In this document: piece after piece, positions 9,073 to 19,026 of the stretch
How positions within the stretch are numbered: position 1 is the first letter of the stretch
Layout of the letters: each line of letters begins with the position of its first letter
NCBI RefSeq assembly: GCF_000092025.1
Contig: NC_003063.2
Span: forward strand, 806,001-870,000
Direction: 5' to 3'
DNA from: Agrobacterium fabrum str. C58
GTDB lineage: Bacteria; Pseudomonadota; Alphaproteobacteria; Rhizobiales; Rhizobiaceae
DNA length: 64,000 bases
Notes under the pieces: model-generated
What the model was told of the DNA's origin: nothing
The model's database searches: none
The model's input: only the letters and a program-made list of their open reading frames with translations
Made by a program: the position numbers and the translations under genes

Positions 9073-11055
9073 ATGATTTCTCGCGACAAACACAACCGGA
9101 TGGCCAATGCGATCCGCTTTCTTGCCATGGATGCAGTGGAGAAGGCCAACTCCGGCCATCCCGGACTGCCGATGGGCGCCGCCGATGTCGCCACCGTTCT
9201 TTTCACCCGCTACCTGAAATTCGATCCGAAGGCGCCTCTGTGGGCGGACCGCGACCGCTTCGTGCTGTCTGCCGGCCATGGCTCCATGCTGCTTTACTCG
9301 CTGCTTTATTTGACGGGCTACGAGGACATGACGATCGACGAGATCAAGCGGTTCCGTCAGTTCGGCTCCAAGACCGCCGGCCATCCTGAATATGGCCATG
9401 CCACCGGCATCGAAACGACCACCGGTCCGCTCGGCCAGGGCATTGCCAACGCCGTCGGCATGGCAATTGCTGAGCGCAAGCTGGAAGAGGAGTTCGGCTC
9501 CGACCTGCAGAGCCACTTCACCTATGTGCTGTGCGGCGACGGCTGCCTCATGGAAGGCATCAGCCACGAAGCCATCGCGCTTGCCGGCCATCTGAAGCTC
9601 AACAAGCTCGTTCTCTTCTGGGACGACAACAACATCACCATCGACGGTGAAGTTGGCCTGTCCGACAGCACCGACCAGATCGCCCGCTTCCAGGCCGTTC
9701 ACTGGAACACTATCCGTGTTGATGGCCATGATCCCGACGCGATTGCTGCCGCCATCGAGGCAGCGCAGAAATCCGACCGCCCGACCTTCATCGCCTGCAA
9801 GACCGTCATCGGTTTCGGCGCCCCCAACAAGCAGGGTACCCACAAGGTGCACGGCAACCCGCTCGGCGCAGAAGAAATCGCCGCTGCCCGCAAGAGCCTG
9901 AACTGGGAAGCCGAAGCCTTCGTCATTCCGGAAGATGTGCTCGATGCATGGCGCCTCGCCGGCCTGCGCTCCACCAAGACGCGCCAGGACTGGGAAGCCC
10001 GTCTCGAAGCCACCGAGACGGCCAAGAAGGCCGAATTCAAGCGCCGCTTTGCCGGCGACCTGCCCGGCAACTTCGACAGCTCCATCGATGCCTTCAAGAA
10101 AAAGATCATCGAGAACAACCCGACGGTTGCCACCCGCAAGGCCTCGGAAGATTCGCTCGAAGTCATCAACGGCATCCTGCCGGAAATGGTCGGCGGTTCG
10201 GCTGACCTGACGCCGTCCAACAACACCAAGACCAGCCAGATGAAGTCGATCACGCCGACGGACTTCTCCGGCCGTTACCTGCATTACGGCATCCGCGAGC
10301 ACGGCATGGCTGCGGCCATGAACGGTATCGCTCTCCACGGCGGTCTCATCCCCTATGCCGGTGGCTTCCTGATCTTCTCGGATTATTGCCGTCCGTCGAT
10401 CCGCCTTGCAGCACTGATGGGCATCCGCGTCGTCCACGTTCTGACGCACGATTCCATCGGCGTCGGTGAAGATGGTCCGACCCACCAGCCGGTCGAGCAG
10501 ATCGCAGCGTTGCGCGCCATTCCGAACCTGCTCGTCTTCCGCCCGGCGGATGAAACCGAGACGGCGGAATGCTGGCAGCTGGCTCTCGAGCAAAAGCACC
10601 GTCCGTCCGCACTGGCGCTTACCCGCCAGAATCTCACGCCTTCGCGCAAGGAATATGAAGAGAAGAACCTGTCCGCTTACGGCGCATACGAACTCGTCTC
10701 CGCCAGCGACGCCAAGGTTTCGATCTTCGCTTCCGGTTCGGAAGTCGAAGTGGCGCTGAAAGCTGCTGCGACGCTGAAGGACAAGGGTGTTTCCGCCCGC
10801 GTCGTTTCCGTTCCCTGCTTCGAACTCTTCAAGGAACAGCCGGAAACCTATCGCAACGCCATCATCGGCAAGGCTCCGGTCAAGATCGCGGTGGAAGCCG
10901 CCATCCGCCAGGGCTGGGATTACTTCATCGGCAATGACGGCGCTTTCGTCGGCATGCACTCCTTTGGAGCCTCTGCACCGGCGAAGGATCTCTTCAAGCA
11001 CTTCGGCATCACGGCGGAAGCCGTCGTCGCCGCAGTCGAGGCAAAACTTGCATGA
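9073..11055 (+). CDS. tkt: Transketolase
   Basis: 660 residues, normal full length. It moves two-carbon ketol units between sugar phosphates in the pentose phosphate and Calvin-type pathways using thiamine diphosphate. Signatures: [17 protein letters not shown] near residue 30, the [13 protein letters not shown] thiamine-binding motif near 155, [10 protein letters not shown] near 180, and the pyrimidine-domain [14 protein letters not shown] near 465. It starts the cluster tkt-gap-(antiporter)-pgk-aldolase; gap follows after 62 bp, so co-transcription is likely. Confidence 0.97.
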   Translation: MISRDKHNRMANAIRFLAMDAVEKANSGHPGLPMGAADVATVLFTRYLKFDPKAPLWADRDRFVLSAGHGSMLLYSLLYLTGYEDMTIDEIKRFRQFGSKTAGHPEYGHATGIETTTGPLGQGIANAVGMAIAERKLEEEFGSDLQSHFTYVLCGDGCLMEGISHEAIALAGHLKLNKLVLFWDDNNITIDGEVGLSDSTDQIARFQAVHWNTIRVDGHDPDAIAAAIEAAQKSDRPTFIACKTVIGFGAPNKQGTHKVHGNPLGAEEIAAARKSLNWEAEAFVIPEDVLDAWRLAGLRSTKTRQDWEARLEATETAKKAEFKRRFAGDLPGNFDSSIDAFKKKIIENNPTVATRKASEDSLEVINGILPEMVGGSADLTPSNNTKTSQMKSITPTDFSGRYLHYGIREHGMAAAMNGIALHGGLIPYAGGFLIFSDYCRPSIRLAALMGIRVVHVLTHDSIGVGEDGPTHQPVEQIAALRAIPNLLVFRPADETETAECWQLALEQKHRPSALALTRQNLTPSRKEYEEKNLSAYGAYELVSASDAKVSIFASGSEVEVALKAAATLKDKGVSARVVSVPCFELFKEQPETYRNAIIGKAPVKIAVEAAIRQGWDYFIGNDGAFVGMHSFGASAPAKDLFKHFGITAEAVVAAVEAKLA

Positions 11056-11117
11056 GGGCTCCCAAGGCCCTCACATTCCGCATAGACCAAGCACATATCT
11101 TGTTCGGGAGACTGTAA

Positions 11118-12128
11118 ATGACTGTAAAAGTTGCCATTAACGGCTTCGGCCGTATCGGCCGCAATGTTCTGCGCGCCATCGTCGAATCCGGCCGTACCGA
11201 TATCGAAGTCGTTGCCATCAACGATCTCGGGCCGGTTGAAACCAACGCTCACCTGCTGCGCTACGATTCGATCCACGGCAAGTTCCCGGCTGACGTCAAA
11301 GTCGAAGGTGACACCATCATCGTTGGCGGCGGCAAGCCGATCAAGGTCACGGCTGTTCGCGATCCGGCAACCTTGCCGCACAAGGAACTCGGCGTTGACA
11401 TCGCGCTCGAATGCACGGGCATCTTCACCGCCCGCGACAAGGCTGCCGCTCACCTGACGGCCGGCGCCAAGCGCGTCATCGTTTCGGCACCGGCTGACGG
11501 CGCTGACCTGACCGTCGTCTTCGGCGTCAACGACGACCAGCTGACGAAGGACCATCTGGTCATTTCCAACGCTTCCTGCACCACCAACTGCCTCGTGCCG
11601 GTCGTGAAGGTTCTCGATGACGTCATTGGCATCGATCATGGCTTCATGACGACGATCCACTCCTACACGGGCGACCAGCCGACACTGGACACCATGCACA
11701 AGGATCTGTATCGCGCCCGCGCCGCAGCCCTGTCCATGATCCCGACCTCGACCGGTGCGGCCAAGGCCGTTGGCCTCGTTCTGCCGCACCTTAAGGGCAA
11801 GCTGGACGGCACGTCGATCCGCGTTCCGACCCCGAACGTTTCGGTCGTCGACTTCAAGTTCATCGCCAAGCGCGACACGACGGTTGAGGAAGTCAACGAA
11901 GCGATAAAGTCCGCTTCCAACGGCAAGCTCAAGGGCATCCTCGGCTACACCGAGGAGCCGCTGGTCTCCCGCGACTTCAACCACGACAGCCATTCCTCGA
12001 TCTTCGCGATCGACCAGACCAAGGTGATGGAAGGCAATTTCGTGCGCGTTCTGTCCTGGTACGACAACGAGTGGGGCTTCTCCAACCGCATGTCGGACAC
12101 GGCCGTCGCCTTCGCGAAGACCATCTAA
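11118..12128 (+). CDS. gap: Glyceraldehyde-3-phosphate dehydrogenase, type I
   Basis: 336 residues. It oxidises glyceraldehyde 3-phosphate to 1,3-bisphosphoglycerate. The Rossmann motif [14 protein letters not shown] is at residues 7-20. The catalytic cysteine, in [10 protein letters not shown], is Cys154. TGIFT near 100 and [11 protein letters not shown] near 312 are also present. It is downstream of tkt with its own GGGAGACTGTAA leader. A strong terminator lies 25 bp past the stop, so this cistron probably ends the tkt-gap transcript. Confidence 0.97.
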   Translation: MTVKVAINGFGRIGRNVLRAIVESGRTDIEVVAINDLGPVETNAHLLRYDSIHGKFPADVKVEGDTIIVGGGKPIKVTAVRDPATLPHKELGVDIALECTGIFTARDKAAAHLTAGAKRVIVSAPADGADLTVVFGVNDDQLTKDHLVISNASCTTNCLVPVVKVLDDVIGIDHGFMTTIHSYTGDQPTLDTMHKDLYRARAAALSMIPTSTGAAKAVGLVLPHLKGKLDGTSIRVPTPNVSVVDFKFIAKRDTTVEEVNEAIKSASNGKLKGILGYTEEPLVSRDFNHDSHSSIFAIDQTKVMEGNFVRVLSWYDNEWGFSNRMSDTAVAFAKTI

Positions 12129-12152
12129 GCAAAACGCATCGATCAAAGCAGG

Positions 12153-12183
12153 TCCGGCGGGAGCAATCCCGCCGGATTTTTTA
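12153..12183 (+). terminator. Terminator after gap
   Basis: A perfect 10-bp stem TCCGGCGGGA / TCCCGCCGGA with loop GCAA is followed by six T, one of the strongest terminators in the window. Confidence 0.93.
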
Positions 12184-12444
12184 TTCTCGATTTTCCTCCC
12201 CCATGCCGCCAAGTTTTCAATTTCCTGCCTTTGTCTGGTCCATTTTGAAACGGACAAGAGGGACAGGGATAATGGTCGTGCGCAATGCACTTCGGCCCTG
12301 CCGTATCTTTCGATACACCCCGCCTTGCGTCGCCTTTCAACGCCACCCAGATAGCGCTGACAGACCGCAACCCGTGGCGCATTGACTGCGGACGTGCAGA
12401 GCATTCGTTGCGGCGGCCGGCGCGGTGTGAAAGAGGCGGTGGAC
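12184..12444 (+). other. Intergenic leader of the antiporter gene
   Basis: After the gap terminator I see no gene or clear promoter. An upstream TTG at 12382 is in frame with the antiporter but would add a non-hydrophobic, basic 21-residue leader without a ribosome site, so I treat it as non-coding. Confidence 0.5.
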
Positions 12445-14310
12445 GTGGAATCATTTTATCTTCTGTTGCTGGTCGCAACTGTTCTGGTTCTCGTCGCGGC
12501 CTTTTCCAGTCTTATCGCCTTCCGCTTCGGCGCGCCGCTGTTGTTGCTCTTCCTTGTTATCGGCCTCGCGGCGGGTGTGGATGGCCTCGGCATCGAATTC
12601 ACCAATAATCCGCTCGCCTATATGCTCGGCTCACTCATACTTGCCGTCATCCTTTTCGACTCCGGCTTCGGCACCTCCCTGCAATCCTTCCGGCTTTCTG
12701 CGGCACCCGCCGTCGCCCTCGCAACTGTCGGTGTCATCCTCACATCCGTGTTCTTTGCAGGGGCCGCTGCTCTGCTGCTCGGGCTTTCCTGGCTGGAGGG
12801 CCTGCTGCTCGGCGCCATCGTCGCCTCCACGGATGCGGCGGCCGTATTCTTCCTGCTGCGAATCGGCGGCATCCATATCCGTGATCAGGTGCGTTCAACG
12901 CTGGAGGTGGAATCCGGCACCAACGATCCGATGGCCATCTTTCTCACCGTTGCGCTGGTCGAGATCGTCGCCAAGGGTCAGGGTCTCGCCGGCATCGACA
13001 GCGGTTTCCTGCTGCTCTTCATCGAGGAAATGGGACTCGGCGTGATTTTCGGCCTGCTCGGTGGTCTCATGATCGCCACCGTCGTCAATCGCTTCGCCGC
13101 CGACCGTGGGCTGGCGCCGATCTTCGTGTTGGCGCTGGCGCTGCTCGTTTTCTCCTTCACCGGCGCAATTGGCGGCAGCGGATTTCTCGCGGTCTATGTG
13201 GCCGGCATCGTTGCCGGCAACCGCAGGATATTCGCCAAGGAAACCATCCGCCGTTTCCATGAAGGGCTGACCTGGCTTGCCCAGATCATCATGTTCCTGA
13301 TGCTCGGCCTGCTCGCCACGCCGTCGCAATTTCCGGCAATCGCCATTCCGGCCGTTTTGCTTGCGCTTTTCCTGATCTTCGTCGCCCGCCCGCTCGCGGT
13401 GTGGCTGAGCCTGATGCCCTTCAACTATACCCAGCAGGAGACCTCCTTCGTGGCGTGGGTCGGCCTGCGTGGCGCGGTTTCCATCCTGCTCGCCATCATG
13501 CCCATCCTCGGCGGACTGGACGATGCGCAGATTTATTTCAACGCCGCCTTCATCATCGTTCTGGTATCGCTTCTCGTGCAGGGCTGGACAATCAAGCCGG
13601 TGGCGACGAGGCTCGGGCTGATCGTGCCACCGCGCATGGGCGAGGTGGACAAGCTGGAGGTCGATCTTCCCGGCACCGCCAATCACGAGCTGATTTCCTA
13701 CCGCGTGGCCAAAGGCAGCGCCATCATGCAGGGTGAGCGCATTCCCCGTTGGGCGATGCCATCACTGGTGGTGCGAGACGGCAAGTCGATCCGTTACCAA
13801 TATGCCGGGCGGCTGCGCGAAAACGATCTCGTCTATCTGTTTATCGCGCCGAACTACACCCGCCTGATCGACAGACTGTTCGCCAGCGCCTTGCCCGTTG
13901 CCGATGACGACGCCGATTTCTTCGGTATCTTTACGATCTCGCCTTCGCGCCCTGCGAAAGAAATGGAGGCTGCCTACGGCCCCGGCCTCATTTCGCCCGC
14001 CGAGCACGCCATGACCATCGCTGAACTCATCGAGACGCGCCTTGCCGGCAAGGCGGGTTATGCCGACCGGGTGCGCCTCGGCCCCCTCGTTCTCATCGTC
14101 CGGGCGCTGGACGAACAAGAAGCAATCACCGGCGTCGGCATCTCGCTGGAACCTGTCGAACCCGCCATCGGCCTGCCGATTTTCATCAGCTTTTCGGACA
14201 TCCTCCGCCGTGCGCGCACGCATCTGGCACAACGGCGTCAGTTGCGTTCCGCCGATGCCGGCGAGGGCGTTTCCGCACCTGCGAAGACGGTGACAGAAAA
14301 TGAGGCCTGA
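12445..14310 (+). CDS. Cell-volume regulator type K+/H+ (CPA1) antiporter
   Basis: About 621 residues from the GTG at 12445, which has AAAGAGG seven bases upstream and begins directly at the first membrane helix ([16 protein letters not shown]). Residues 1-395 are a Na+/H+-exchanger domain of about 12 helices, with [12 protein letters not shown] near 128 and the [10 protein letters not shown] ion-site motif near 155. Residues 405-490 resemble a TrkA-C/RCK ligand-binding domain, and the C-terminus resembles a CorC-like transporter-associated domain. This order matches E. coli CvrA/NhaP2, which exports K+. It lies inside the glycolytic cluster, overlapping no functional partner. Confidence 0.88.
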   Translation: MESFYLLLLVATVLVLVAAFSSLIAFRFGAPLLLLFLVIGLAAGVDGLGIEFTNNPLAYMLGSLILAVILFDSGFGTSLQSFRLSAAPAVALATVGVILTSVFFAGAAALLLGLSWLEGLLLGAIVASTDAAAVFFLLRIGGIHIRDQVRSTLEVESGTNDPMAIFLTVALVEIVAKGQGLAGIDSGFLLLFIEEMGLGVIFGLLGGLMIATVVNRFAADRGLAPIFVLALALLVFSFTGAIGGSGFLAVYVAGIVAGNRRIFAKETIRRFHEGLTWLAQIIMFLMLGLLATPSQFPAIAIPAVLLALFLIFVARPLAVWLSLMPFNYTQQETSFVAWVGLRGAVSILLAIMPILGGLDDAQIYFNAAFIIVLVSLLVQGWTIKPVATRLGLIVPPRMGEVDKLEVDLPGTANHELISYRVAKGSAIMQGERIPRWAMPSLVVRDGKSIRYQYAGRLRENDLVYLFIAPNYTRLIDRLFASALPVADDDADFFGIFTISPSRPAKEMEAAYGPGLISPAEHAMTIAELIETRLAGKAGYADRVRLGPLVLIVRALDEQEAITGVGISLEPVEPAIGLPIFISFSDILRRARTHLAQRRQLRSADAGEGVSAPAKTVTENEA

Positions 14311-14377
14311 CCGGCTTGCGTCGGCAATCAGGCATAGTATGGTCCGTCCCGAACTCGCAACAAATCAGGATCGACCC

Positions 14378-15580
14378 ATGCCCGCTTTCAAGACCATCGA
14401 CGACCTTAACGACATTGCCGGAAAGCGCGTTCTCGTCCGCGTTGATCTCAACGTGCCGGTCGCGGATGGCAAGGTGACGGACGCAACCCGTATCGAACGC
14501 GTTGCGCCGACCATTCTGGAACTCTCTTCAAAGGGCGCAAAAGTCATTCTGCTCGCCCATTTCGGCCGCCCAAAGGGTGAACCCGTCGCTGAGATGTCGC
14601 TTTCCCAGATTGTCCCCACGGTCGAGGACGTGCTGGATCACGCCATTTCCTTCGCAACGGACTGCATCGGTGCCCCTGCAGCGGATGCGGTCGCAAAAAT
14701 GAATGATGGCGATATTCTGCTGCTGGAAAACACCCGCTTCCACAAGGGCGAGGAAAAGAACGATCCCGCCTTCGTCGAAGAACTGGCCGCGAATGGCGAT
14801 ATCTATGTGAACGACGCCTTCTCCGCCGCTCACCGTGCCCACGCCTCCACCGAGGGCCTGGCGCGGCATCTGCCCGCTTATGCCGGCCGCACCATGCAGG
14901 CCGAGCTTGAGGCGCTGGAAAAAGGCCTCGGCCAGCCCGTTCGCCCGGTCGTCGCCATCGTCGGCGGTGCCAAGGTTTCGAGCAAGATCGATCTCTTGAT
15001 GAACCTCGTCAAGAAGGTCGATGCCCTCGTCATTGGCGGCGGCATGGCCAACACCTTCCTCGCCGCCCGCGGCACCAATGTCGGCAAGTCGCTCTGCGAG
15101 CACGATCTGGCAGAGACCGCAAAGCAGATCATGATCGAGGCAGCGACATCCGGTTGCGCTATCGTCCTGCCGGAAGACGGCGTCGTCGCCCGCGAATTCA
15201 CGGCCGGCGCGGCCAATGAAATTGTCGATATCAACGCCATTCCCGCCGACGCCATGGTTCTCGATGTCGGTCCGAAATCGGTTGAAAGCATCAAGGCCTG
15301 GATTTCGCGGGCGGAAACGCTGGTCTGGAACGGCCCGCTCGGCGCCTTCGAAATCGAACCCTTCGATGCGGCAACCGTGGCGGCGGCAAAACACGCTGCG
15401 GAATGCACCAAGGCCGGCAAGCTCGTTTCCGTTGCCGGTGGCGGCGACACCGTCGCTGCACTCAACCATGCCGGTGTTTCGGACGATTTCACCTATATTT
15501 CGACGGCGGGCGGCGCCTTCCTTGAATGGATGGAAGGCAAGGAATTGCCAGGCGTTGCCATCCTGACCACTGCCAAGTAA
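14378..15580 (+). CDS. pgk: Phosphoglycerate kinase
   Basis: 400 residues from the ATG at 14378, chosen because PGK homologues start at this point ([10 protein letters not shown], then [19 protein letters not shown]) and CAGGATCGACCC precedes it; an earlier ATG at 14300 would overlap the antiporter gene. It makes ATP from 1,3-bisphosphoglycerate. Also seen: AHFGRPKG near 60, [15 protein letters not shown] near 112, the nucleotide-binding [12 protein letters not shown] near 195 and the C-terminal [11 protein letters not shown] near 350. The gene is downstream of the antiporter (67 bp) and closed by a terminator. Confidence 0.97.
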   Translation: MPAFKTIDDLNDIAGKRVLVRVDLNVPVADGKVTDATRIERVAPTILELSSKGAKVILLAHFGRPKGEPVAEMSLSQIVPTVEDVLDHAISFATDCIGAPAADAVAKMNDGDILLLENTRFHKGEEKNDPAFVEELAANGDIYVNDAFSAAHRAHASTEGLARHLPAYAGRTMQAELEALEKGLGQPVRPVVAIVGGAKVSSKIDLLMNLVKKVDALVIGGGMANTFLAARGTNVGKSLCEHDLAETAKQIMIEAATSGCAIVLPEDGVVAREFTAGAANEIVDINAIPADAMVLDVGPKSVESIKAWISRAETLVWNGPLGAFEIEPFDAATVAAAKHAAECTKAGKLVSVAGGGDTVAALNHAGVSDDFTYISTAGGAFLEWMEGKELPGVAILTTAK

Positions 15581-15604
15581 ACTCATCTTACTTGCCTGAC
15601 AAAA

Positions 15605-15640
15605 GGCCGGACAAGCGATGCTTGTCCGGCCTTGTTTTTT
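15605..15640 (+). terminator. Terminator after pgk
   Basis: An 11-bp perfect stem GGCCGGACAAG / CTTGTCCGGCC with a 5-nt loop is followed by TTGTTTTTT. Confidence 0.93.
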
Positions 15641-15668
15641 GGTAAGTGGCACCGGGAGGAAAAGTTTC

Positions 15669-15695
15669 AAACGATTGAAATCATTTCAATCGTTT
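15669..15695. promoter_or_regulatory. 27-bp perfect palindrome upstream of the aldolase gene (probable operator)
   Basis: Thirteen-base arms are mirror images around C15682 (core GATTGAAAT C ATTTCAATC). It lies about 76 bp before the aldolase ATG, has no T-run and sits after the pgk terminator, so it looks like a repressor/activator binding site rather than a transcription stop. The binding protein is unknown; a carbon-responsive dimeric regulator is the obvious candidate. Confidence 0.7.
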
Positions 15696-15771
15696 CAATG
15701 AGTTAGCGTGCCATTTCCCTGCCCTGGAACTTCTGTTATCGGAAATTTATTGTGCCTTGGGAGAATAGCAA

Positions 15772-16797
15772 ATGACCGAACGTCTCGAAGACATCGCCAT
15801 CAAAATGGTTGCCGACGGCAAGGGCCTGCTCGCAGCCGATGAATCCACAGGAACGATCAAAAAGCGTTTCGACAGCATCAACCTGGAATCCACCGAGACC
15901 GCCCGCCGCGATTATCGCGAAATGCTGTTCCGCTCTGACGACGCCATGAAGAAGTACATCTCCGGCGTCATTCTTTATGAAGAAACCCTTTTCCAGAAGG
16001 CTGCCGATGGCACGCCTTTCGTTGATATCATCAAGGCCGCCGGCAGCCTGCCGGGCATCAAGGTGGATATCGGCGCCAAGCCGATGGCTTTCCACCCGCA
16101 TGAATTCATCACCGAAGGCCTTGATGGCCTTTATGAGCGCCTGCGCAAGTATCATGAAGCCGGCGCGCGTTTCGCCAAGTGGCGCGGCGTCATCACCATC
16201 GGTGAGCAGCGTCCGAGCTGGGGCTCGATCAAGGCAAACTCCCAGTCTCTTGCCCGTTATGCTGCCCTCTGCCAGCAGGCCGATATCGTGCCGATTGTTG
16301 AGCCGGAAGTGCTGATGGACGGCGAGCCTGGCACGCATGACATCGACCGCTGCGCCGAAGTCACGCAATGGGTTCTCCAGACCGTGTTTGCGGATCTGTT
16401 CGATGCCCGCGTCAACCTCGAAGGCATGATCCTCAAGCCGAACATGATCATCGATGGCAAGAACGCTCGCAAGGCTTCGGTCGAGGAAGTGGCGGAAAAG
16501 ACCGTCAAGGTTCTGAAGGCGACGGTACCAACTGCCGTTCCGGGCATCGCCTTCCTTTCCGGCGGCCAGTCCTCCGAAGAAGCTACGGCGCATCTCTCCG
16601 CCATGAATGCCGGTTACGACCTGCCCTGGTCGCTGACCTATTCCTACGGCCGCGCTCTTCAGGATACCGCTCTCAAGACCTGGGGCGGCAAATCGGAAAA
16701 CGTCGCCGCCGGCCAGCGTGCCTTCACGCACCGCGCCGCCATGAACAGCCTTGCCGCCAAGGGCAACTGGAAACAGGAGCTCGAAAAGGCAGCCTGA
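15772..16797 (+). CDS. Class I fructose-bisphosphate aldolase
   Basis: 341 residues. It cleaves fructose 1,6-bisphosphate to two triose phosphates by a Schiff-base mechanism; the likely lysine is Lys222 in EGMILKPNMI. Other family motifs are LLAADESTGTIKKRF near residue 18, KWRGVITIG near 142, KANSQSLARYA near 155, VPIVEPEVLMDG near 178 and LSGGQSSEEATAHLSAMN near 260. It is the last gene of the carbon cluster but has its own promoter region containing a 27-bp palindrome. A class II enzyme would need a metal-binding His set, which is not seen. Confidence 0.96.
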   Translation: MTERLEDIAIKMVADGKGLLAADESTGTIKKRFDSINLESTETARRDYREMLFRSDDAMKKYISGVILYEETLFQKAADGTPFVDIIKAAGSLPGIKVDIGAKPMAFHPHEFITEGLDGLYERLRKYHEAGARFAKWRGVITIGEQRPSWGSIKANSQSLARYAALCQQADIVPIVEPEVLMDGEPGTHDIDRCAEVTQWVLQTVFADLFDARVNLEGMILKPNMIIDGKNARKASVEEVAEKTVKVLKATVPTAVPGIAFLSGGQSSEEATAHLSAMNAGYDLPWSLTYSYGRALQDTALKTWGGKSENVAAGQRAFTHRAAMNSLAAKGNWKQELEKAA

Positions 16798-16828
16798 GCT
16801 ATCGCTCACAGGCAAATTGTGCAATTGA

Positions 16829-16853
16829 AGCCGCCCCGATGGGCGGCTTTTTC
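16829..16853 (+). terminator. Terminator after the aldolase gene
   Basis: An 8-bp stem AGCCGCCC / GGGCGGCT is followed by TTTTTCTTT. It ends two bases before the stop codon of the small minus-strand gene. Confidence 0.85.
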
Positions 16854-16854
16854 T

Positions 16855-17010
16855 TTACGGCCGCAGAAGCAGCGTCGCCGACCAGATGACAAAGGCGGCA
16901 ACCGCAATTTTCCAGCAATCGCCTCTTTTCTTAAGGCCCGGCAAGCCCAAAGGCCGGATGATCTGGACCACCATGGCCAGCAGTAAAAAAAGGCCGATCG
17001 CCTTCGTCAT
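16855..17010 (-). CDS. Small two-helix membrane protein, 51 residues
   Basis: A short open frame with an ATG preceded at 8 nt by AAAAGG. It encodes MTKAIGLFLLLAMVVQIIRP at the start and a second hydrophobic stretch WKIAVAAFVIWSATLLL at the end, joined by a basic loop (GLPGLKKRGD). Two short transmembrane helices with a positive loop are predicted. I think similar short hypothetical proteins exist in Rhizobiaceae but have no assigned role. The frame is convergent with the aldolase gene and divergent from the MFS gene. Confidence 0.65.
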   Translation of the reverse strand: MTKAIGLFLLLAMVVQIIRPLGLPGLKKRGDCWKIAVAAFVIWSATLLLRP

Positions 17011-17146
17011 TTATTGAGCCTTTTCTTTATTTCTGCATCGTCACAGGCTGGACATTTTTACCGTTCACCAGAAGAGTGCAACTCATTCGGGTAACCCCGT
17101 TCAATGGCCTGTCCGACCGTCCGTCCGAACGCATGAGAGTGTCTTC

Positions 17147-18436
17147 ATGAGCAGAAATCTTCTACCCGTATTCGCTCTTTTATCCAGCACTCTGTTTCTT
17201 TTTCTCGGCAACGGCCTTCAGGGCCTCATCCTGCCGATGCGCGGCTCGGCGGAGGGTTACTCCAATGAGATTCTGGGCTTCCTCGGCACCTCCTGGGCGG
17301 CAGGCTTTGTCATCGGCTGCTTCGTCGCCCCGGCCATCGTGCGCCGCGCGGGGCATGTGCGGGCGTTTGGTTCCTTCGTCGCGCTCGTCTGCCTGACGGT
17401 GCTGATGACCGGCCTCGTCGTCGATGACGTCTGGTGGATCACACTGCGCGCCCTCACCGGCTTCTGCACGGCCGGCACCTCCATGATCATCGAAAGCTGG
17501 CTGAACGAACGCGCGACCAATGAGAGCCGCGGCATGATCTTTTCCCTCTATATCGCCATCACCCTGCTTGGCGTCGTGGCGGGGCAGATGATCGTGCCGA
17601 TGGGCGATGTCAGCAATACCTCGCTGTTCATGATCTGCGGTATCATCTATTGCATCGCCATTCTGCCGGCGACGCTCTCCAAGGCTGCCAGCCCCCAGCC
17701 CTTGCAGAAGGTCAAGCTGGATCTACCCGCCCTATATCGCAACTCGCCGGTCTCCTTCGTCGGCATCCTGATGATCGGCATCGCCAACGGCGCTTACGGC
17801 ACGCTCGGTGCCGTCTTCGGCGCAAGGGCGGGGCTGGACCCAACCATGATCGCCATCATGGTTTCCGTTACGATCTTCGTTGGCGCGCTTGCCCAGTTCC
17901 CGGCGGGTCGTCTTTCGGACCGGATAGACCGCCGATACGTCCTTGCCGGACTGGCGGGGTTAGGCGCGGTCGCGGGCCTTGCCGTTGCAGCCGTGCAGCC
18001 GCACGAAGTCTATGTGCTCATCCCCATGATCGCCATTTACGGTGCCGCTGCCAACGCGCTCTATCCCATCGCGGTGGCCCATGCCAACGACTTTGCGGCA
18101 TCGGAAGACTTCGTCAAGGTATCCGGCGGGTTGTTGCTGCTTTACGGCATCGGCACCATCATCGGCCCGACGCTTGGCGGCGCGGTCATGACCTATTCCG
18201 GCCCCTATGCGCTCTTCTTCGTGACGGCCGTCGCCCATGTGCTGATAACGGCCTATGCCATCATCAGAAGCCGCCAGCGTGCCGCCCTTTCGACCGCGGA
18301 AAAGGACAATTTCTCGACGATGATGCCAACGACGCCCTCGCCGCTGGTAACGCCGGAGAGTATTGCGCTTGACCCGCGCGCGCCGCAATATCCAGGCGAC
18401 GACGGCGACTATGTGGAAAAAGGAGCAGGCATATGA
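17147..18436 (+). CDS. MFS transporter (YcaD-like)
   Basis: 429 residues with about 12 hydrophobic segments and the major facilitator repeat structure. The second half contains GRLSDRIDRRYVLAGLAG near residue 255, the typical loop between helices 8 and 9, and WWITLRALTGFCTAGTSMIIESWL is seen near 105. The substrate is unknown; the YcaD group is uncharacterised. The last ~40 residues are a polar cytoplasmic tail. Its stop overlaps the start of the DUF1192 gene by four bases (ATGA), so the two form a coupled pair. Confidence 0.9.
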   Translation: MSRNLLPVFALLSSTLFLFLGNGLQGLILPMRGSAEGYSNEILGFLGTSWAAGFVIGCFVAPAIVRRAGHVRAFGSFVALVCLTVLMTGLVVDDVWWITLRALTGFCTAGTSMIIESWLNERATNESRGMIFSLYIAITLLGVVAGQMIVPMGDVSNTSLFMICGIIYCIAILPATLSKAASPQPLQKVKLDLPALYRNSPVSFVGILMIGIANGAYGTLGAVFGARAGLDPTMIAIMVSVTIFVGALAQFPAGRLSDRIDRRYVLAGLAGLGAVAGLAVAAVQPHEVYVLIPMIAIYGAAANALYPIAVAHANDFAASEDFVKVSGGLLLLYGIGTIIGPTLGGAVMTYSGPYALFFVTAVAHVLITAYAIIRSRQRAALSTAEKDNFSTMMPTTPSPLVTPESIALDPRAPQYPGDDGDYVEKGAGI

Positions 18437-18624
18437 GCCTCTTTGATGATGATCGTCCGCAGAAACCCCGCGGACATGAAATCGGCAGCGATCTCAGCCT
18501 TCTTTCGGTGGACGAGTTGAGCGATCGAATCGAACTTTTGCGGGCAGAAATTGCCAGGCTTGAGGACGAGAAAAAAAGGAAGTCCGCTGGCAGACAGGCG
18601 GCGGAGAACCTGTTTCGCTCCTGA
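18433..18624 (+). CDS. DUF1192 family small protein
   Basis: 63 residues: SLFDDDRPQKPRGHEIGSDL followed by LSVDELSDRIELLRAEIARLE, a conserved helix, and a Lys-rich end. The family is restricted to alphaproteobacteria and has no known function; the helix suggests a dimer or docking segment. Its ATG lies inside the MFS stop codon (ATGA), with GGAGCAGGC as ribosome site. Confidence 0.88.
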   Translation: MSLFDDDRPQKPRGHEIGSDLSLLSVDELSDRIELLRAEIARLEDEKKRKSAGRQAAENLFRS

Positions 18625-18724
18625 CCTGAGGCTTTAATAAACTGGGGCAAGACCGGCCGAACGACATGCCGGGAGTGTAAACGCTAACCAGATTAAAGAT
18701 TCTGGCGCAGTCTTTCGTTTACCA

Positions 18725-18739
18725 TTAACCAAAAATTAA
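18725..18739. promoter_or_regulatory. CtrA full box TTAA-N7-TTAA, site 1
   Basis: The sequence matches TTAA-N7-TTAA exactly (TTAACCAAAAATTAA), the established binding motif of the cell-cycle regulator CtrA. The downstream half lies about 17 bp before a possible -10 box (TACTATA at 18754-18760), the layout of CtrA-activated promoters. The target would be the small RNA that follows. Confidence 0.7.
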
Positions 18740-18763
18740 GCTTTCTGAGAGATTACTATACAT

Positions 18764-18863
18764 GTCCAGTTCTTCTGGACCTCAGGCATCTTCTCCATAC
18801 GGCGAATTGGTCTGATTTTTCTCCCTGTTTTACCTTGAGAGCCGCTTTCGCGGCTCTTTTTTT
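18764..18863 (+). ncRNA. Candidate CtrA-controlled small RNA
   Basis: A stretch of about 100 nt between DUF1192 and rcdA has the makings of a trans-acting RNA. A 5' hairpin GTCCAG-TTCTT-CTGGAC lies at 18764-18780, followed by an unstructured middle with a pyrimidine-rich TTTTTCTCCCTGTTTT able to pair with Shine-Dalgarno regions. A strong intrinsic terminator (GAGCCGC-TTTC-GCGGCTC plus seven T) lies at 18839-18863. The promoter would be at site 1. No start codon with a ribosome site is seen inside. The 5' end is estimated; the terminator alone could instead end a longer transcript of the MFS/DUF1192 operon. Confidence 0.55.
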
Positions 18864-18895
18864 GCCGGTCGCCGGAATTCGTAAAACTGTGGGTA

Positions 18896-18910
18896 TTAAC
18901 CCTTCTTTAA
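18896..18910. promoter_or_regulatory. CtrA full box TTAA-N7-TTAA, site 2, upstream of rcdA
   Basis: A second exact match (TTAACCCTTCTTTAA) lies 117 bp before the rcdA start and just after the small-RNA terminator. RcdA serves CtrA proteolysis in Caulobacter, and there CtrA controls rcdA, so a regulatory loop is expected. Confidence 0.7.
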
Positions 18911-19026
18911 TAATTGCCTTGCGCATTTCAGGTAAAGATACCATCCTGAAAACACTAAAGGCCGGAACAAAATATCCCGGTCGTCGTTGCCTGACAGTGT
19001 GGTGCGTGAGCAGGGATTTAAAGAAA

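Noticed and set aside
9049..11001. Long open frame on the minus strand across tkt (650 codons)
   Set aside because: It mirrors a well-conserved transketolase gene and arises from GC-rich codon bias; the translation shows no known motif.
10920..12404. Open frame on the minus strand across gap (494 codons)
   Set aside because: It overlaps the confident gap and tkt coding regions and has no family signature or ribosome site.
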